Shown here one piece after another: positions 15,501-26,510 of a stretch of 64,000 nt of DNA. The position numbers and the translations under genes are program-made. The notes beneath the pieces were generated by a model. The model did no database searches and was not told where the DNA came from. It saw only the letters and a program-made list of their open reading frames with translations. The DNA lies in the NCBI RefSeq assembly GCF_964355755.1, contig NC_092671.1:35171304-35235303 (forward strand). Reading direction: 5' to 3'. Each line of letters opens with the position of its first letter. The first letter of the stretch is position 1. Source of the stretch: Antedon mediterranea. Lineage: Eukaryota > Echinodermata > Crinoidea > Comatulida > Antedonidae.

Positions 15501-16576
15501 CTTTTGACACTTTGGAGAATTCATTCATTTCATAAATTTGAAGCAGCTATTTGCGCACACATTTTTAATTTTAGTAAATTACTGTATCCGTAATCATATA
15601 CACTGAAAGTCAGTTCATTCACAGAGTCAAATGTATGTTGTCAATAACTTTTTATCAAACTCTTTTTTAACTTAGATATTTAAGAAATAATTTTAACGAT
15701 TGTGTTCATTCATTATTTTCCCCTCAGAAGGTAGCTGGACGATCGTCAAACTCAAGTCAGGGTGAAGCTCAAGCTGCTGGCAGTGTTGCTTCAAATAGCA
15801 AACAACGTCCTACAAACCTACCATCAAACCCAAATAGAACTTATGTGATTGACGTAAATGCTCAATCAGAAGCTAAGTCACCAGGTCATAGGTCGCTGAG
15901 ATCTGACCTTCACTCACCAGTAAGCGACCGACCTCTTAGTATGCCTCCGGTAAACGAGGTTGAATTTAAACGAACAATTGAAGAGCGACGAAGCTCTTTC
16001 TACGACAATGTAAACATGGATGATCCATTCGCAACCTCGATGGAAGAATCACTTGAAGCGTTACACGATACTAAATACCGCGGACGTGATAGAGCGAGTT
16101 TTGATACTTCCAGAGAAACGTCACTAAATGTATCGCGTGATGCTTCACCGAGTCGATTCAGTGATCAAGGGTATGAACCAGTGATGATAGCTGCGCCGGA
16201 ATCTATTCCCGAGAGTCAGGAGATTTACATGATGTCGGAGCATGGCACGCGATTGAACGGATTTATGCAGAATCAAAACGGAGAAAGTCAGGAATCGTTT
16301 TCATCAATGGGAACTGTTGTTGAAGTTTCGAGTCCAAAACGAAAAACACCGCCACCTGTTAAGCCTAAACCAAAGACACCATCTCCGGTTATGAGCAAAT
16401 TGCATGGGCCTGGAAAGGGCAGTGTCAGAGTAAGAACTCCGCCTCCTGTGAGTCCAAAACCAGCCCGAGCTAGAGGTAGCCCGCATGGTTTTCACTCATC
16501 TGTGAGTTCAATGAACTCTTCAACGAGTCCGGTACACAGTCCAGTTAACGGAGGCCCGATTACGACTTACGTTTAA
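599..16576 (+). CDS. USP6NL: USP6NL/RN-tre-like TBC-domain Rab GTPase-activating protein (5' end outside window)
   Basis: Seven exons are readable: 599-757, 4819-4939, 8118-8212, 8728-8893, 9480-9596, 10221-10378 and 15728-16576. They have AG/GT borders and phases that close to 555 codons including TAA. The first ATG (602) is internal, because homology to the family continues upstream, so earlier exons lie before the window. Visible residues 13-220 form most of a TBC (Rab-GAP) domain: the arginine-finger motif IDLDVNR (Arg22), the glutamine-finger motif YCQ (Gln59), then [15 protein letters not shown] and the helical end of the domain. TBC proteins speed GTP hydrolysis by Rab GTPases; RN-tre acts on endocytic Rabs and receptor trafficking. 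The long last exon (residues 273-554) is low-complexity and Ser/Pro-rich, with SH3-ligand-like runs TPPPVKPKP and TPPPVSPKP near residues 475-525. It ends in TTYV, which fits a class I PDZ ligand. Family assignment is from remembered alignment to human USP6NL. Confidence 0.93.
758..4818 (+). other. Long intron of the TBC gene (4.06 kb)
   Basis: It is bounded by donor GTAAGT at 758 and acceptor TTGATAG ending at 4818. The interior is AT-rich, with a short ATTC microsatellite near 1737-1758. I see no coding segment with splice sites and no recognisable transposon ends. Confidence 0.6.
5521..6818. mobile_element. pogo/Tigger-like DNA transposon, non-autonomous (1.3 kb)
   Basis: Both ends carry the same inverted repeat starting CAGTCAACTCTCCCAATACC, at 5521 and, inverted, up to 6818. 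A TA lies directly outside each end (5519-5520 and 6819-6820), as expected for Tc1/mariner-class insertion. Near both ends the interior repeats CCGG-containing words. No transposase-length frame exists: the open frames inside are under 70 codons and unlike DDE transposases. It lies in an intron of the TBC gene. A 184-base relative with the same ends occurs at 34013. Assignment to pogo/Tigger rests on the CAGT start and TA duplication. Confidence 0.8.
7249..8061. mobile_element. Palindromic MITE of the GATGTATTGTCCCC family, interrupted by another repeat
   Basis: The left half begins with ATATTGTCCCCT near 7253 and reads through TCTGATTTTATTAATCTTCATTT at about 7477. The right half resumes at about 8029 with TTTCATGTTTTTGGAGG and ends ACAATAGATCTTTAA. 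About 550 bases of unrelated repeat split the element exactly where other copies of the family are continuous. The same family recurs at 9156, 20930, 35651, 38453, 48581, 59346 and 61340. Confidence 0.75.
7478..8028. repeat. Dispersed CCTCCGCC-ended repeat nested inside a MITE
   Basis: The left end reads ACCTCCGCCAAGGAGG, followed by a GTTT-rich stretch. The right end reads GGCGGAGGTATGCACTCTG then GGAGTGGCTTTCTAGTT. A second, 5'-truncated copy with the same interior and right end is at about 44106-44600, and a short fragment near 52587. No coding frame is seen. Confidence 0.7.
9156..9447. mobile_element. Palindromic MITE, GATGTATTGTCCCC family
   Basis: Starts near TATATTGTCCCCTTAAAA and ends GGGGACAATACATCTTTAA. 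It has the family's internal words (ATGCCATTTTAATGT, AAAACTGGATC, GGCCTATTTAAAGTCTG). It lies in the intron just before the 9480 exon of the TBC gene. Confidence 0.75.
10868..13706. repeat. 18-bp pyrimidine-rich minisatellite in a TBC-gene intron (about 2.8 kb)
   Basis: The unit is TCATTCCATTCCTTCCTC with common variants (TCAATCCATTCC, TAATTCTATTCC, TCAGTC, and a 24-base form with TTACTTCCATTCC), running for roughly 150 units. The plus strand is almost free of G. Because the period is a multiple of three and the unit has no stop in most frames, very long open frames appear on both strands (10937-13747 on plus; several on minus). These are by-products of the repeat, not genes. The array lies wholly inside the intron 10379-15727. 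Confidence 0.95.
13707..15727 (+). other. Remaining intron of the TBC gene before its last exon
   Basis: AT-rich intron ending in acceptor TTTTCCCCTCAG at 15727. Apart from the small MITE at 14391 I see only short AT-rich words and a CTGCAGTAA-rich stretch near 15320-15500. No exon is supported. Confidence 0.6.
14391..14528. mobile_element. Small palindromic MITE, TAGACAGAGCTTT family
   Basis: The left end AGCTCTGTC and right end GATAGTGTAGACAGAGCTTT are inverted copies. The centre has GGACATGATGATGTCATATC. Further members or halves lie at 22540, 22770, 30780, 51593 and 60219. Confidence 0.75.
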
Positions 16577-17340
16577 TTATACGGTGCGTTATGTGGACTG
16601 TGAGTGTACCTACCTATGAGTGTACAGTGTACAGTTTATAAACAATTATTATACATTTCTAAACAGCACAACTTGATATTTTGACAGTGATCACCTTTTT
16701 GTTAACATGAACCTCAGTCCCCGTAGGTATCTGGTTGTTTTGTTCTACTGTTCTGTGATGTTAATTTTTTTTTTATCTTTTCCCTGATCTTGTGATTATC
16801 GATGCATCAAAATGACTAACATCTACTTTATGGTATGAACAATTTCATTCTTGGAAAGTTACAGTTAATGATCGACTATCAATGCGTAGAAGATGTTAGG
16901 TGTTTGGACAGCAATAAGCAAATAGTTTATAGTATATTTTTTAGAAGGATTTAAAAATCATCAAAATGTCATCTCGGAAACACTGAAGTTTGTCGCAAAC
17001 TTTTGATCATGGTAAAATTCTCCTGCGATCGTTTCACATCTTTTGTATTTGATTATTCAATTTTGTGTGTGTGGTTTCACATTTCGTACTTATGATGTTA
17101 AAGTATGGAAGGTATAATACATATTCCATTCAATGAAAACAAGATTGGAATTGAATTTAATATAAACAAAAACAACCAGTTGTTGAAGGACTTTATTTAG
17201 TAGAGACAAGTAGAGAACGTGCTGCAGATGGAATACCTTGAAAAATTGTGACATAAATAAAATACAAACGAACTAAATTGTAGTAGTCTGCGGTGTACTG
17301 CTGCCATTGTATTAGCTAAATACAAAGCATTGTAGTGGTA
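16577..17340 (+). other. Probable 3' UTR of the TBC gene
   Basis: Follows the TAA at 16574-16576. The first clear AATAAA is at 17256-17261, about 680 bases downstream, a candidate polyadenylation signal. The true transcript end cannot be fixed from sequence. Confidence 0.4.
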
Positions 17341-18250
17341 AACATTGTATCATTACAACAAGCTAAAAATAAAGTATGGTATTGGTAACAACGGTACCAC
17401 CACAACAAGGTAAAAACAATGTATGGTATTGGTACACACATTGCAACCATGCTGCAATAAACTAAAAGTCAAGTATGGTATTGGTAACAACGGTACCACC
17501 ACAACAAGGTAAAAACAATGTATGGTATTGGTACACACATTGCAACCATGCCGTAATAAACTAAAAGTCAAGTATGGTATTGGTAACAACGGTACCACCA
17601 CAACAAGGTAAAAACAATGTATGGTATTGGTACACACATTGCAACCATGCTGCAATAAACTAAAAGTCAAGTATGGTATTGGTAACAACGGTACCACCAC
17701 AACAAGGTAAAAACAATGTATGGTATTGGTACACACATTGCAACCATGCTGCAATAAACTAAAAGTCAAGTATGGTATTGCTAACAATGGTACCACCACA
17801 GCACGCTAAAAACCAATGTATGGTATTGGAACACATTCTACCACCCTTTACTGTAGGAAGCTGAAAACCATGGTATTGTTAACACACTGTACCATCACCA
17901 CTGGTTAAAAACAATACATGGTATTGGTACACACTGTAACGCCACCACCACAACACGCTAAAAACAATGTATGGTATTGGTACACAATCTACCACTATTT
18001 ACTGTATGAAGCTGAAAAGCATGGTATCTGTAACAAACTGTACCATCACCACTGGTGAAAAACAATACATGGTATTGGTACACACTGTACCACCACACAC
18101 AGCATTATAGTATTGGTACATATTTGTACCATCACCACTAAAAACATGACACTACCTCTATTACAAGCTAAAACAAAGCATAGTATTTAGTACCATCACC
18201 ACTGGTAAAAAACATGGCATGGTATTGGTACAGTACATATCTGTACCATC
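17340..18250. repeat. 99-bp tandem satellite downstream of the TBC gene
   Basis: Well-kept units between about 17370 and 17800 repeat every 99 bases (for example ACTAAAAGTC at 17461 and 17560). Each unit contains two ATGGTATTGGTA half-units, so the array may derive from a roughly 50-bp ancestor. The repeat decays towards 18250 into scattered GGTATTGGTACAC words. Its 33-codon length leaves an open frame on the minus strand (17353-17799) made only of repeats, which I reject as a gene. Confidence 0.9.
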
Positions 18251-21200
18251 ACATGAAACTTTGGTATTGTTTTAGTCAATTGAATCAAGATGACAGTTTT
18301 TAGAAATATATGAATTTTTAAATCATAAAATTGAAGGAAATGGGTTTTTTTTGTAAAGCCTTTTCATAATATTGAAATAAGCAAGTTTTATCATTTTGTA
18401 CATTTGTATTTAAGATTGGTTTATTTACACTGTTTACTTCTTCACATCCATACTGTATATTTAATCTTCTTCTTCATATCCGTATTGCGGATGTTAAGAG
18501 ATGACAATTTCAAAGCAATAGTATAGCTTTTATATGACTATAAATAAAATGTAAACGTTAATAATATGTTAATTATTGTTGACATTCTTAGTATAATTAA
18601 TTAATTTTAATTGATTAAAATATATGGTACTTTAAAATTAAATCCTACCTTAATTATAATGATGTTTATAAATATTGTACTTTTTTTTATTCTGTTTTAA
18701 ATGTAATATTTCTATGTGTTTATAATGTTTAAAATATACTAGTTATATGAATCCTGTATAGTGTATTATCCCACCATCTTTGAAACTGCTAATATATAAT
18801 TTTGTTGTATTATGTTATTATATTGTTTTATTGATTATTTGATATATGTTATTGTATTGTTTCATTATTATCTGGTGATATATTAATTTATTGTAGTATT
18901 TTAACACTATTGTCATTGTTTCGAAAAAGATCAAATTTTACATTATAAATTTATTCAAACATATATTGTAATATTTTGGTTTCATTTTAAATTGTTTCTA
19001 TGCAACTAAAATGGTTAATCACCCAACAAAACAACAATAATGTTCAATGTTCAAACAAAAAAAAAGATTTAAATGTTACTAAATGCAAAGTCGTGCATGG
19101 GTTCTGAAAATAGGGGAGGAATACAGAAAGCTGTTAGAGTAACTTCTACTTAGTAAAATAAATGCAGTATACTCTTGTGTAGCTTGGGATCATGTCAAAC
19201 TTATGCAGTTACTGCAGTAGGTAGAATAATGTTGACATGCTCCCTTAGGCCCTTCCTTCCACCCATCATACATTCTAAAACTTGCAAGAATTCTATAACT
19301 GTATCAAAAGTAATATTCCCCTTATTTAACCCTGAAAAAAAAAATCTTGTCTTAAACCCAGTAGGCTAATGACAATTATTTTTGTTAAATTTTCTTTCTT
19401 GTACTGCTTAACGATCCTTAAGCATCAAAACAATTCTACATTGTATGAGTATATTATATTTTACACTTTTAAGAAAACGGTTTATTTACAAATAATTTAA
19501 AATAAATGTAGTACCAGTAGTAGGAAATTTGAAAATGGAGAATAAAATGACAAGACAGTTTTTTTGTATTATAAACGACTCTATATTTTAATTTTACGAA
19601 GGTTTTTTTTTTTGGCATGACTTATACCTAAACACTTTAGTATAGCAAACTGCTTATGCACCAGAATGTACTGCAATTTGACCAGAACAAAAGTAGTAGT
19701 TTTTAGATATATATGATTTATGGTTTTAAATTATAGTAAGTTATTAATTAAAATATGTCCATCTGTACTTCAATTTATTTAGGCAACAATTATATTTCTT
19801 TATTATTATGAAGTATTAATTGAAGTTTGGTATAAAGTTCATTATTTTATTAACTAACTGTAAGAACCTCAGTCCCCTCAGAGGTCTGGTTTAGTAATCC
19901 CACTGATATGTATGTTTTTGTTTATGAAATTATTTTTGTTAAATCCAATATAAAGGTTTTATGTGTATGACGACAGTTGTGAGAGAAGACATCTGTATTG
20001 TTAAAAATAAAAAACTGATAAATAAAATAAAACTGAATCAGCATTTATAGCACTTGCTACTATTCCAAAGTTTTGGTATGACTGATTAGTAAGGTTTTAA
20101 TCTGTCAGGTTTTGGAGCTGCAGCTCATGAGTTGTAGAAGTTTGCATCAAATAATTATTAGGAAACTCTTTGGAACTATTATTAGCGATCTACCGCAGGC
20201 ATCGGTTGAAATTGAGTTGTAATAACGACATTGTTCTCAGTTTACTGTGGCTTTCTGTTTTTGGCTTTATAATTTTTTGTGTGTGTATAATAATGTGTGG
20301 TCATAAAAAAATCGCTAATATTTTATATTTAAATATCTAAAGCCTTGGTTTCACTGGCTATCTGACTAACTCAAGTAATTTGACTTATCACATTGGCTTT
20401 TATAAATTGCTCTTTCAGTGGAAGAGTCGTCGCTTGTGATTGGTCAAATCACTTGCACTAGCCAATACATTGTGATAACCAACTTTTAATTGTCTGTTTT
20501 ATGTAAATGTTATTTTTCATTTGTAGCATATAATTCTCATGGGATTCTTTTTTTTTTTAAAGTTATTATAATAATCCTGTCCATATAAATAAATTGTTTA
20601 AAAATATGTACAGTTACTACTATGTTGTAAATGTTTATTACGAAAAGCGGGGTAAAGGAAATATAAAGAAATAATATAAATATGTGTAGAATATAATAGT
20701 ATGCAACTTGGTATAGGACTTATGGGATGAAATAGTATAATTTGACATAATTATTTACAATATTTGTTAAAGAATGTATGTTTTATTTAGACTGCAATTA
20801 TTAAAACAAGAATGAATTTTACACTGAAATGTACGGTATGTTTTATTTATAATGTACATAAATGCTTTTTTTTTCTCATTGTCACAGATTTCCTCATCTT
20901 TATTGTTTCTATTCCGTCATGGCGGTATGAAAGTATACTGAAAAAAAATTATTTGTTTAAAAAAATATAATTTAAAGGAAAAAATAGTGAAATTGACCGC
21001 CAGTCAATGGATTTTTGGTTGAATTTAACAATTTATTTTGTCATTTTTTTTCTACAGAAGTTTATTAAAACTACAAATAACCTATTCAAAATCTGATTTA
21101 ATTATTATTCATTTTTCATGTTTTTGGGGGCAATACATCTTTAATGGTTTTATGGGTGATGAATAATTGAATTATGATTTTTGGGGTAATCCTGATGTTT

Positions 21201-21944
21201 TTGAAGGAACCATCTTGCAGTTTCCAGCATCACAGATTGTAGGCCAGAAGGCAAACTAACAAGATGCGTACATTCTTTGTATTCAGTCATAAATAAGAAA
21301 GCTGCAATAATATTGTATCAGGTAATTTTATTTAGCAACTAAAAAATAATAAAGCTAAAACTAATTGTTCTTACATTATATACAGTACCTGTACCTAAAC
21401 AAATATTGCATACTAATAAGCGGTATTTTTGGTATAAAAAATCTCATTAAAAAAATGCTTTATAATATACAAAATTATACCTTAAAATACTTTTGTATTG
21501 GTGGTTTAGCCCAAGCATATATGCTAATTATTTACATAGCTGGTTGTATAATATCAATCGTGCCTATAACTAAATATATATAAAAATATAACTAATTTGT
21601 AGGCATGCAATTTATCAAACATAAACAAAAATAGAAAAGAGATCCAACAATTGGTGGTAAAACTTGTGCCACGTTACTATGAAATAAATATAAAGGATCA
21701 AGTTAAAACCTTATATTGAATACGAAGTACTGTACTGATAAACATATATTAATATTGATTACTGTATTTATATTGCTATAGCTTTTATGTTGCCATTATT
21801 ACGTTTCCAATTTTAAGTGATTTGACACTAAAACAAGCCAGTATCTGTCCGTTGGTCAAGTTAGGTCATCAGTGGGTGGGAAGCATAGTATCTTATATCC
21901 ACAGACAATATGTTGCATGCATCAGCTCCAAGGGTCCTGGTTAT
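18251..21944. other. AT-rich intergenic DNA
   Basis: No gene with splice signals or homology is seen. A decayed copy of the GATGTATTGTCCCC MITE family occupies about 20930-21150, ending GGGGGCAATACATCTTTAA. The rest is AT-rich with many short A and T runs. Confidence 0.55.
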
Positions 21945-23545
21945 CTATGGCTTGTCTGCAGAAAAAAAATTGGTTTTATGTTTTTAAACGGCATCGTATA
22001 TTTTAATGCATATATATGATTTGATATATTTTCTGTTCATTTAAAAACTTAGTTGTGCAGATCAATATTTTTTTGTTTATTTAAAGGAAGGAAATGAATA
22101 ATTGTTACGTTTGTCCTGTTGTGGTATTTAAGGTTATAATGAATAAGGATGAGGGTATCAGAGGTCATGAGGTCAACTACAGTATGCCTGTAATTTAAAA
22201 TTTTCTATAGGTCTGGTGAACATCTTTGTGTTTTATCGGCAACTTTGTTATACTAGGCCGACTGTGCCAATAGAAAATAATCAACTACCATGTTAATAGC
22301 TACTTCCGATGAATAATATAACTTACTTCCGGGCATACAGTCACACGTTTCACATCCGTTGGTTTTCACTTTGCGGCCATACGGACAGAATTCACCGCAC
22401 ATTGGCAGAGGGCAAGCATAGTTTACTAGTATAAAGAACAATGGAATAATTAGTTGCTTAAACATCACTGATCACAAAGTAGAAGATTTTTTGGGTAACA
22501 CAATGAATTGTCCTCCAAATTGATTCCTGGTAGTGATACTATGCCCAAATATATTAGTGATATGACATCATCATGTCCATACATAGGCACATCGCATTTT
22601 TTTGTCACAAGTTTGATAGTGTAGACAGAGCTTTAGCGCAGCATAACCCTCTTTTTATAGAAAGTACAGTACTATTTGCGATAAACCTTAATTCCAATGA
22701 TTTTGTTATAGATTCAGATATTCTTTTTTAAACTATTTTCATACACATTTAAAAAGTGTATTCATATGTGCCTATATGGACATGATGATGTCATATCACT
22801 ACCATATTTGGGCACATCACACTTTTCTTCAAACTAGTTTAAACAAATGTTAAAAATAATTGGATATAATAATTATGAAAAGGATCATAAAATAAAATGG
22901 AAAAGAATGTTAGGTCTTAAATTGTTACCTCTATATGTTGATGGCAAATCATTGCAATTACATGTAGGACAACCATTCTTGTCCAGAATCGCACCATAAG
23001 GACACACAAGATTAGAGCTGCACTTCACTTTATTGCATCCAAGTTTCCCTCCGAATTCAACATTGTCAATAACATCATTTTTAGATTTTCCTGTAAATAA
23101 TTGTTAATTAGCAGATATAATATAATTCAATCAACACTAAAAAAGAAACAAATTGCACAACAATAAATATTATTATAAAAAAACGTTATTAAAATAATAA
23201 TCTATAGGGCCTAGCCTAGGCTCATCATGATTGAGTACAGTAGGACTAGCTAGGTCGGCCATCTAGGCTAGAGCCTGTTTATTAGTAGCCTAACTAGTCT
23301 AGGCCTCTCCTACTAAAGAAGGCGCTAGCTAGGGTGGCCGACTGCGCCGGTACGCCTAGCTAGACTCTATAAATAGCCTAGATCTAAAGGCCTAGGGCCT
23401 AGGCCTAGCTAGTTTTCTGAACATACATGGTTTTTATGGAGTTTTTATCACAACAATTTGTAACAAATGTCATAATACCTTCAACTACACTACACATTAG
23501 TATACCAGCTACAATCAAGAGTAATTTAAGGTCAATAACTGCCAT
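21945..23545 (-). CDS. Secreted small protein with two antistasin-like domains (putative serine protease inhibitor)
   Basis: On the minus strand, exon 1 (23545-23479) encodes MAVIDLKLLLIVAGILMCSV, a typical signal peptide. Exon 2 (23090-22929) encodes a cysteine-rich module ending NGCPTCNC. Exon 3 (22425-22327) encodes a second module with NGCETCDC. Introns are GT/AG and all in phase 1. A short last exon (21955-21945, after CTGCAG) would add Asn-Lys-Pro and a stop; this end is tentative. The GCxxCxC pattern with CPYG upstream in each module is the antistasin-like (leech-type inhibitor) signature, a family that usually blocks serine proteases. One module per exon suggests exon duplication. No substrate can be named. 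Length is about 110 residues. Confidence 0.72.
22540..22850. mobile_element. Two MITE halves of the TAGACAGAGCTTT family inside the antistasin-like gene intron
   Basis: The segment 22540-22636 ends GATAGTGTAGACAGAGCTTT. A second segment near 22770-22850 has the family centre GGACATGATGATGTCATATC and CAAACTAGTTT. They resemble partial copies in different orientation rather than one intact element. Confidence 0.6.
23200..23420. repeat. Cluster of CTAGGCCTAGG/GCTAGCTAGG words
   Basis: A 220-base stretch in the first intron of the antistasin-like gene is dense in CCTAGG, CTAGGC and GCTAGC words. The same words appear singly through the window (about 1935, 5660, 28470, 38245). No strict period is seen. 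Confidence 0.6.
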
Positions 23546-23760
23546 GATGAGAATAGAATAGCCTAAATGTTTTAATTAATTTTCAACAACAACGTTTGTG
23601 TTTTTGTAATAGCCGAATCTTAGCTCCTTGTGTACAGTATTTGGTTTTTTTCTTGTCTTCCTTCCGGTAAACAGTGCCACCTGTCGGTGGGTACAGAAAA
23701 ATAACGTAAATGATATGACTGCTGCTGCAGTATTTCCTTTCACAGTTTTGATTTGAATAT

Positions 23761-23856
23761 TGTAATATAGTGTTATGAGGTTTCTGACTTGTAATGAAGA
23801 CTCTTGTTGATTTGTGTCTTCATTACAAGTCAGAAACCTCATAACACTATATTACA
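23761..23856. repeat. Perfect 40-bp inverted repeat (foldback LTR end)
   Basis: Bases 23761-23800 and 23817-23856 are exact reverse complements, separated by 16 bases. The right arm equals the 3' end of the LTR seen complete near 26470-26510. It is followed at once by TGGTGGAAGACCC, a plausible primer-binding site. The true 5' LTR has therefore been reduced to its last 40 bases plus an inverted copy. Confidence 0.85.
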
Positions 23857-26510
23857 TGGTGGAAGACCCGTTATAAGAAGAGACACTTTATAAGAAGACA
23901 ACACGTTATATTACAAAGAAGACAACACAGGAAAAGAGTGAACAAATCAACAAGAAGAAAATAAACAGACTATAAAAACTTTTTAAAAAAATTTTTTTAA
24001 TAGACAACCCAAGCAGATTTTTTTTTTCAAGTAAGCATTTTAACTGGAACGAGACAAGCAGAATTTTTTTCAAGTAAGCATTTAACTGGATCGAGACAAG
24101 CAGAATTCTTTAATTTCGTATAACCGTTTGATGAAGACAAAGAAGATAATCAAGGAAAACACAAGAAGACTCAAAACGCAAAACAGAAGCAAGCGGACAA
24201 GAACGGTTTCATTTGGACACTTTCAACTTCACGCCAGTTTTTTTTTTTCGAACGTTTTTTGAACATTTACTTTTTTATTTTGACCATTTGAACACTGATA
24301 AACACTTTTAGCAATTTTTTAATTCGTTGTTTGAACATTTGGACATTGTTGAACACTTTTAATTAGCATTTCTTTAATTCGTTTTTAATTGGATCCGAAG
24401 CATTTGGGGTAAGTCAGAACCGTTTTGATTTTTGAATTGTAACCCGGTGTGAAAGTTCATGGTATACACTAAAATTGTTTTTTAAATTGTTAAAATAATT
24501 GTTGAATAAACCCACCGATAATAATGAGAAAATTCACAACACCGTTAACGTACGGTAGTAAATGACGAAAACAATGTTTAATTTGTCGACGAACATGATA
24601 GGAAACTAGGCCAATCGCAACCTTTACACATCCAACTAAAGTAGAACCCCTTAACTTGCAACCAGCTTATATTGACTGTGTAGAGAATAACATGGGATTA
24701 GCAGCCCCATTCCAAATGAAAGAACAAATTAAGGAACAAACTAATTTAATCATGACAGCACCTAATGATTCAAATATGACATTAAACCGAGGTAGATTTA
24801 AAGCAGAACATTTCCAAGTTTTAGTTTCGTATTCTAAACCGACTTCAGCCAAAAAAACTGATAAAACAAAACACGAATCTAATGATCGCAAATTTTGGTG
24901 GAATATCGACAGATATAACGATACAGATAAATTGATTAAAGAGATTATTAATGATAAACAGATACCGATAAGTGGATCGCCAAAACGATTCATAAAACGT
25001 TTGTATATAATGCAACGAGTTACTGATTTAATTTTTTGCAAGAATCCTTTTTAAATTACGACATTTGCTAAATTAATGATAGCATAGTCTACGTATTTGA
25101 TGAGATTTCTTTAGTAATGATGTGATTTCAGTTAAAAGAGAATTGAATTTATGATTAAGTATTGATTTTGTAACGAGTTTTTTTTTATAAAGATTAATTT
25201 TGAATTTTGATGATCGATATATTGAGATATTGAAAAGAACGACAATCATTTTGTAACACATATTTTCTTTAACCTTTGAGTCGTTAATCTCAAGCATTAA
25301 TTAATTATATACAAGAACAGGAGATTTTCTTAGTACTTTTAATTGTATTTCTTACATTAAGTACAAAAGTCGAATTTTTCGACCGAATGAAATCGTAATT
25401 ACCTGTGAATATAAATGCTTAAATCGATAAAGTTGTGACGATAACGATATATTGTGGATAAGTTTGTGTCAACGGGACACACACATCTGTTTCTTTAAAA
25501 GTTTTAAGTGATTAAGTTTGATATTTTGAAGGCGATGAGTCGTCGCACGATTTGATGTATGTTCAATGTAACATACTATTTTTAAGTTTTGTATTTTTAT
25601 TTTTAACCGATTTATGTTTGATTTACGCGAATTTTATACCAAATTCATTTTTTATTTCAATTTTTTAAGAGAGAGAAGAGAGAGAGAGTGAAAGTGATAA
25701 GGTTACACTTAAGAGTCAATGGTTTTGGCTAACTCAATTTTTGCTTATATGTATAATAATGTTTTTTCTTTTATATAACTTTAATTTTGCATGCCACTAT
25801 TATAACCATTTTATATTTTAAATAGATTAGAAAAAAAGGGAAACAGAGGGATGTAATATAATGATATACTTTTATAATTAAGAAATCAACCTTTGTATGA
25901 GTTTTCAACCAAGTTCACAAACTTGGCCCAGAAAGTCCAGAGGAGAGTTTGTCCAGATGTTTCAAAAGTACATTTAGTCCATTTAGTTCATAATTAAATC
26001 CCAAAAGTAAACAGTTTATTTGACTTCTCTAACCGTTCCCATCGTAAAACAATTAGATATTGACAGTTTTAAGCAGAGATTCGACAGGGCCAATTCATCA
26101 TCGTAACCTCCCCAGATAAGATCAATCACTCCCACTTAAACATCCCTGGATCAACTTAGGACCAATCAGTAACCTCTAAAATTACGTAATTGACATATGC
26201 TAATGAACTGAGCCAATATACCCCCAAGTTTCAGAAGAGCCCAGACACACCTTACAGCCACTTTGCGGAACACACACCTCACAGCTACTTCTTCAGTAGA
26301 ACATCCACACCTCACAGCCACTTCTCCAGAAGCAGACCTATACACCTCACATCTCACCGACAACATCACTGATCCTCTGTTCCTTAGTTATAGTATATTG
26401 TACTGAAGTATTATTGCATCAAGTATTATTGAATAAACAATATATGTGTTACGACAGTCAAGCGAGTAAGAGTCTTCATTACAAGTCAGAAACCTCATAA
26501 CACTATATTA
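23857..26510 (+). mobile_element. Non-autonomous LTR retrotransposon with truncated 5' LTR
   Basis: Reading in plus orientation: LTR remnant (to 23856); TGG-starting candidate primer-binding site at 23857; an internal region of about 2 kb; a polypurine tract at about 25829-25850; then the 3' LTR, starting TGTAATATAATG at 25852. The internal region has no reverse transcriptase, protease or integrase. Its only notable frame is about 130 codons (24656-25054), without a good ATG start or known motif; it may be a gag remnant or chance. The LTR holds AATAAA near 26432. Confidence 0.78.
25852..26510 (+). repeat. 3' LTR of the retroelement
   Basis: Starts with TGTAATATA after the purine tract and ends with CATAACACTATATTA, matching the LTR remnant at 23817-23856. 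The terminal TGTAATATA/TATATTACA pairing is the expected short inverted end, though the last CA is lost here. Around 26240-26350 it contains degenerate repeats of CACACCTCACAGCCACTTC. Confidence 0.75.

Noticed and set aside
17353-17799. 148-codon minus-strand frame of 33-residue repeats
   Set aside because: Generated by the 99-bp satellite; ends when the satellite decays and has no signal, domain or splice context beyond the repeat.
24667-25041. Minus-strand 124-codon frame inside the LTR element
   Set aside because: Overlaps the plus frame in antisense, with no motif and a sense orientation defined by primer-binding site and purine tract on plus.
26166-26369. Minus frame with VAVRC repeats
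   Set aside because: Derived from degenerate repeats inside the LTR; no start context and no domain.
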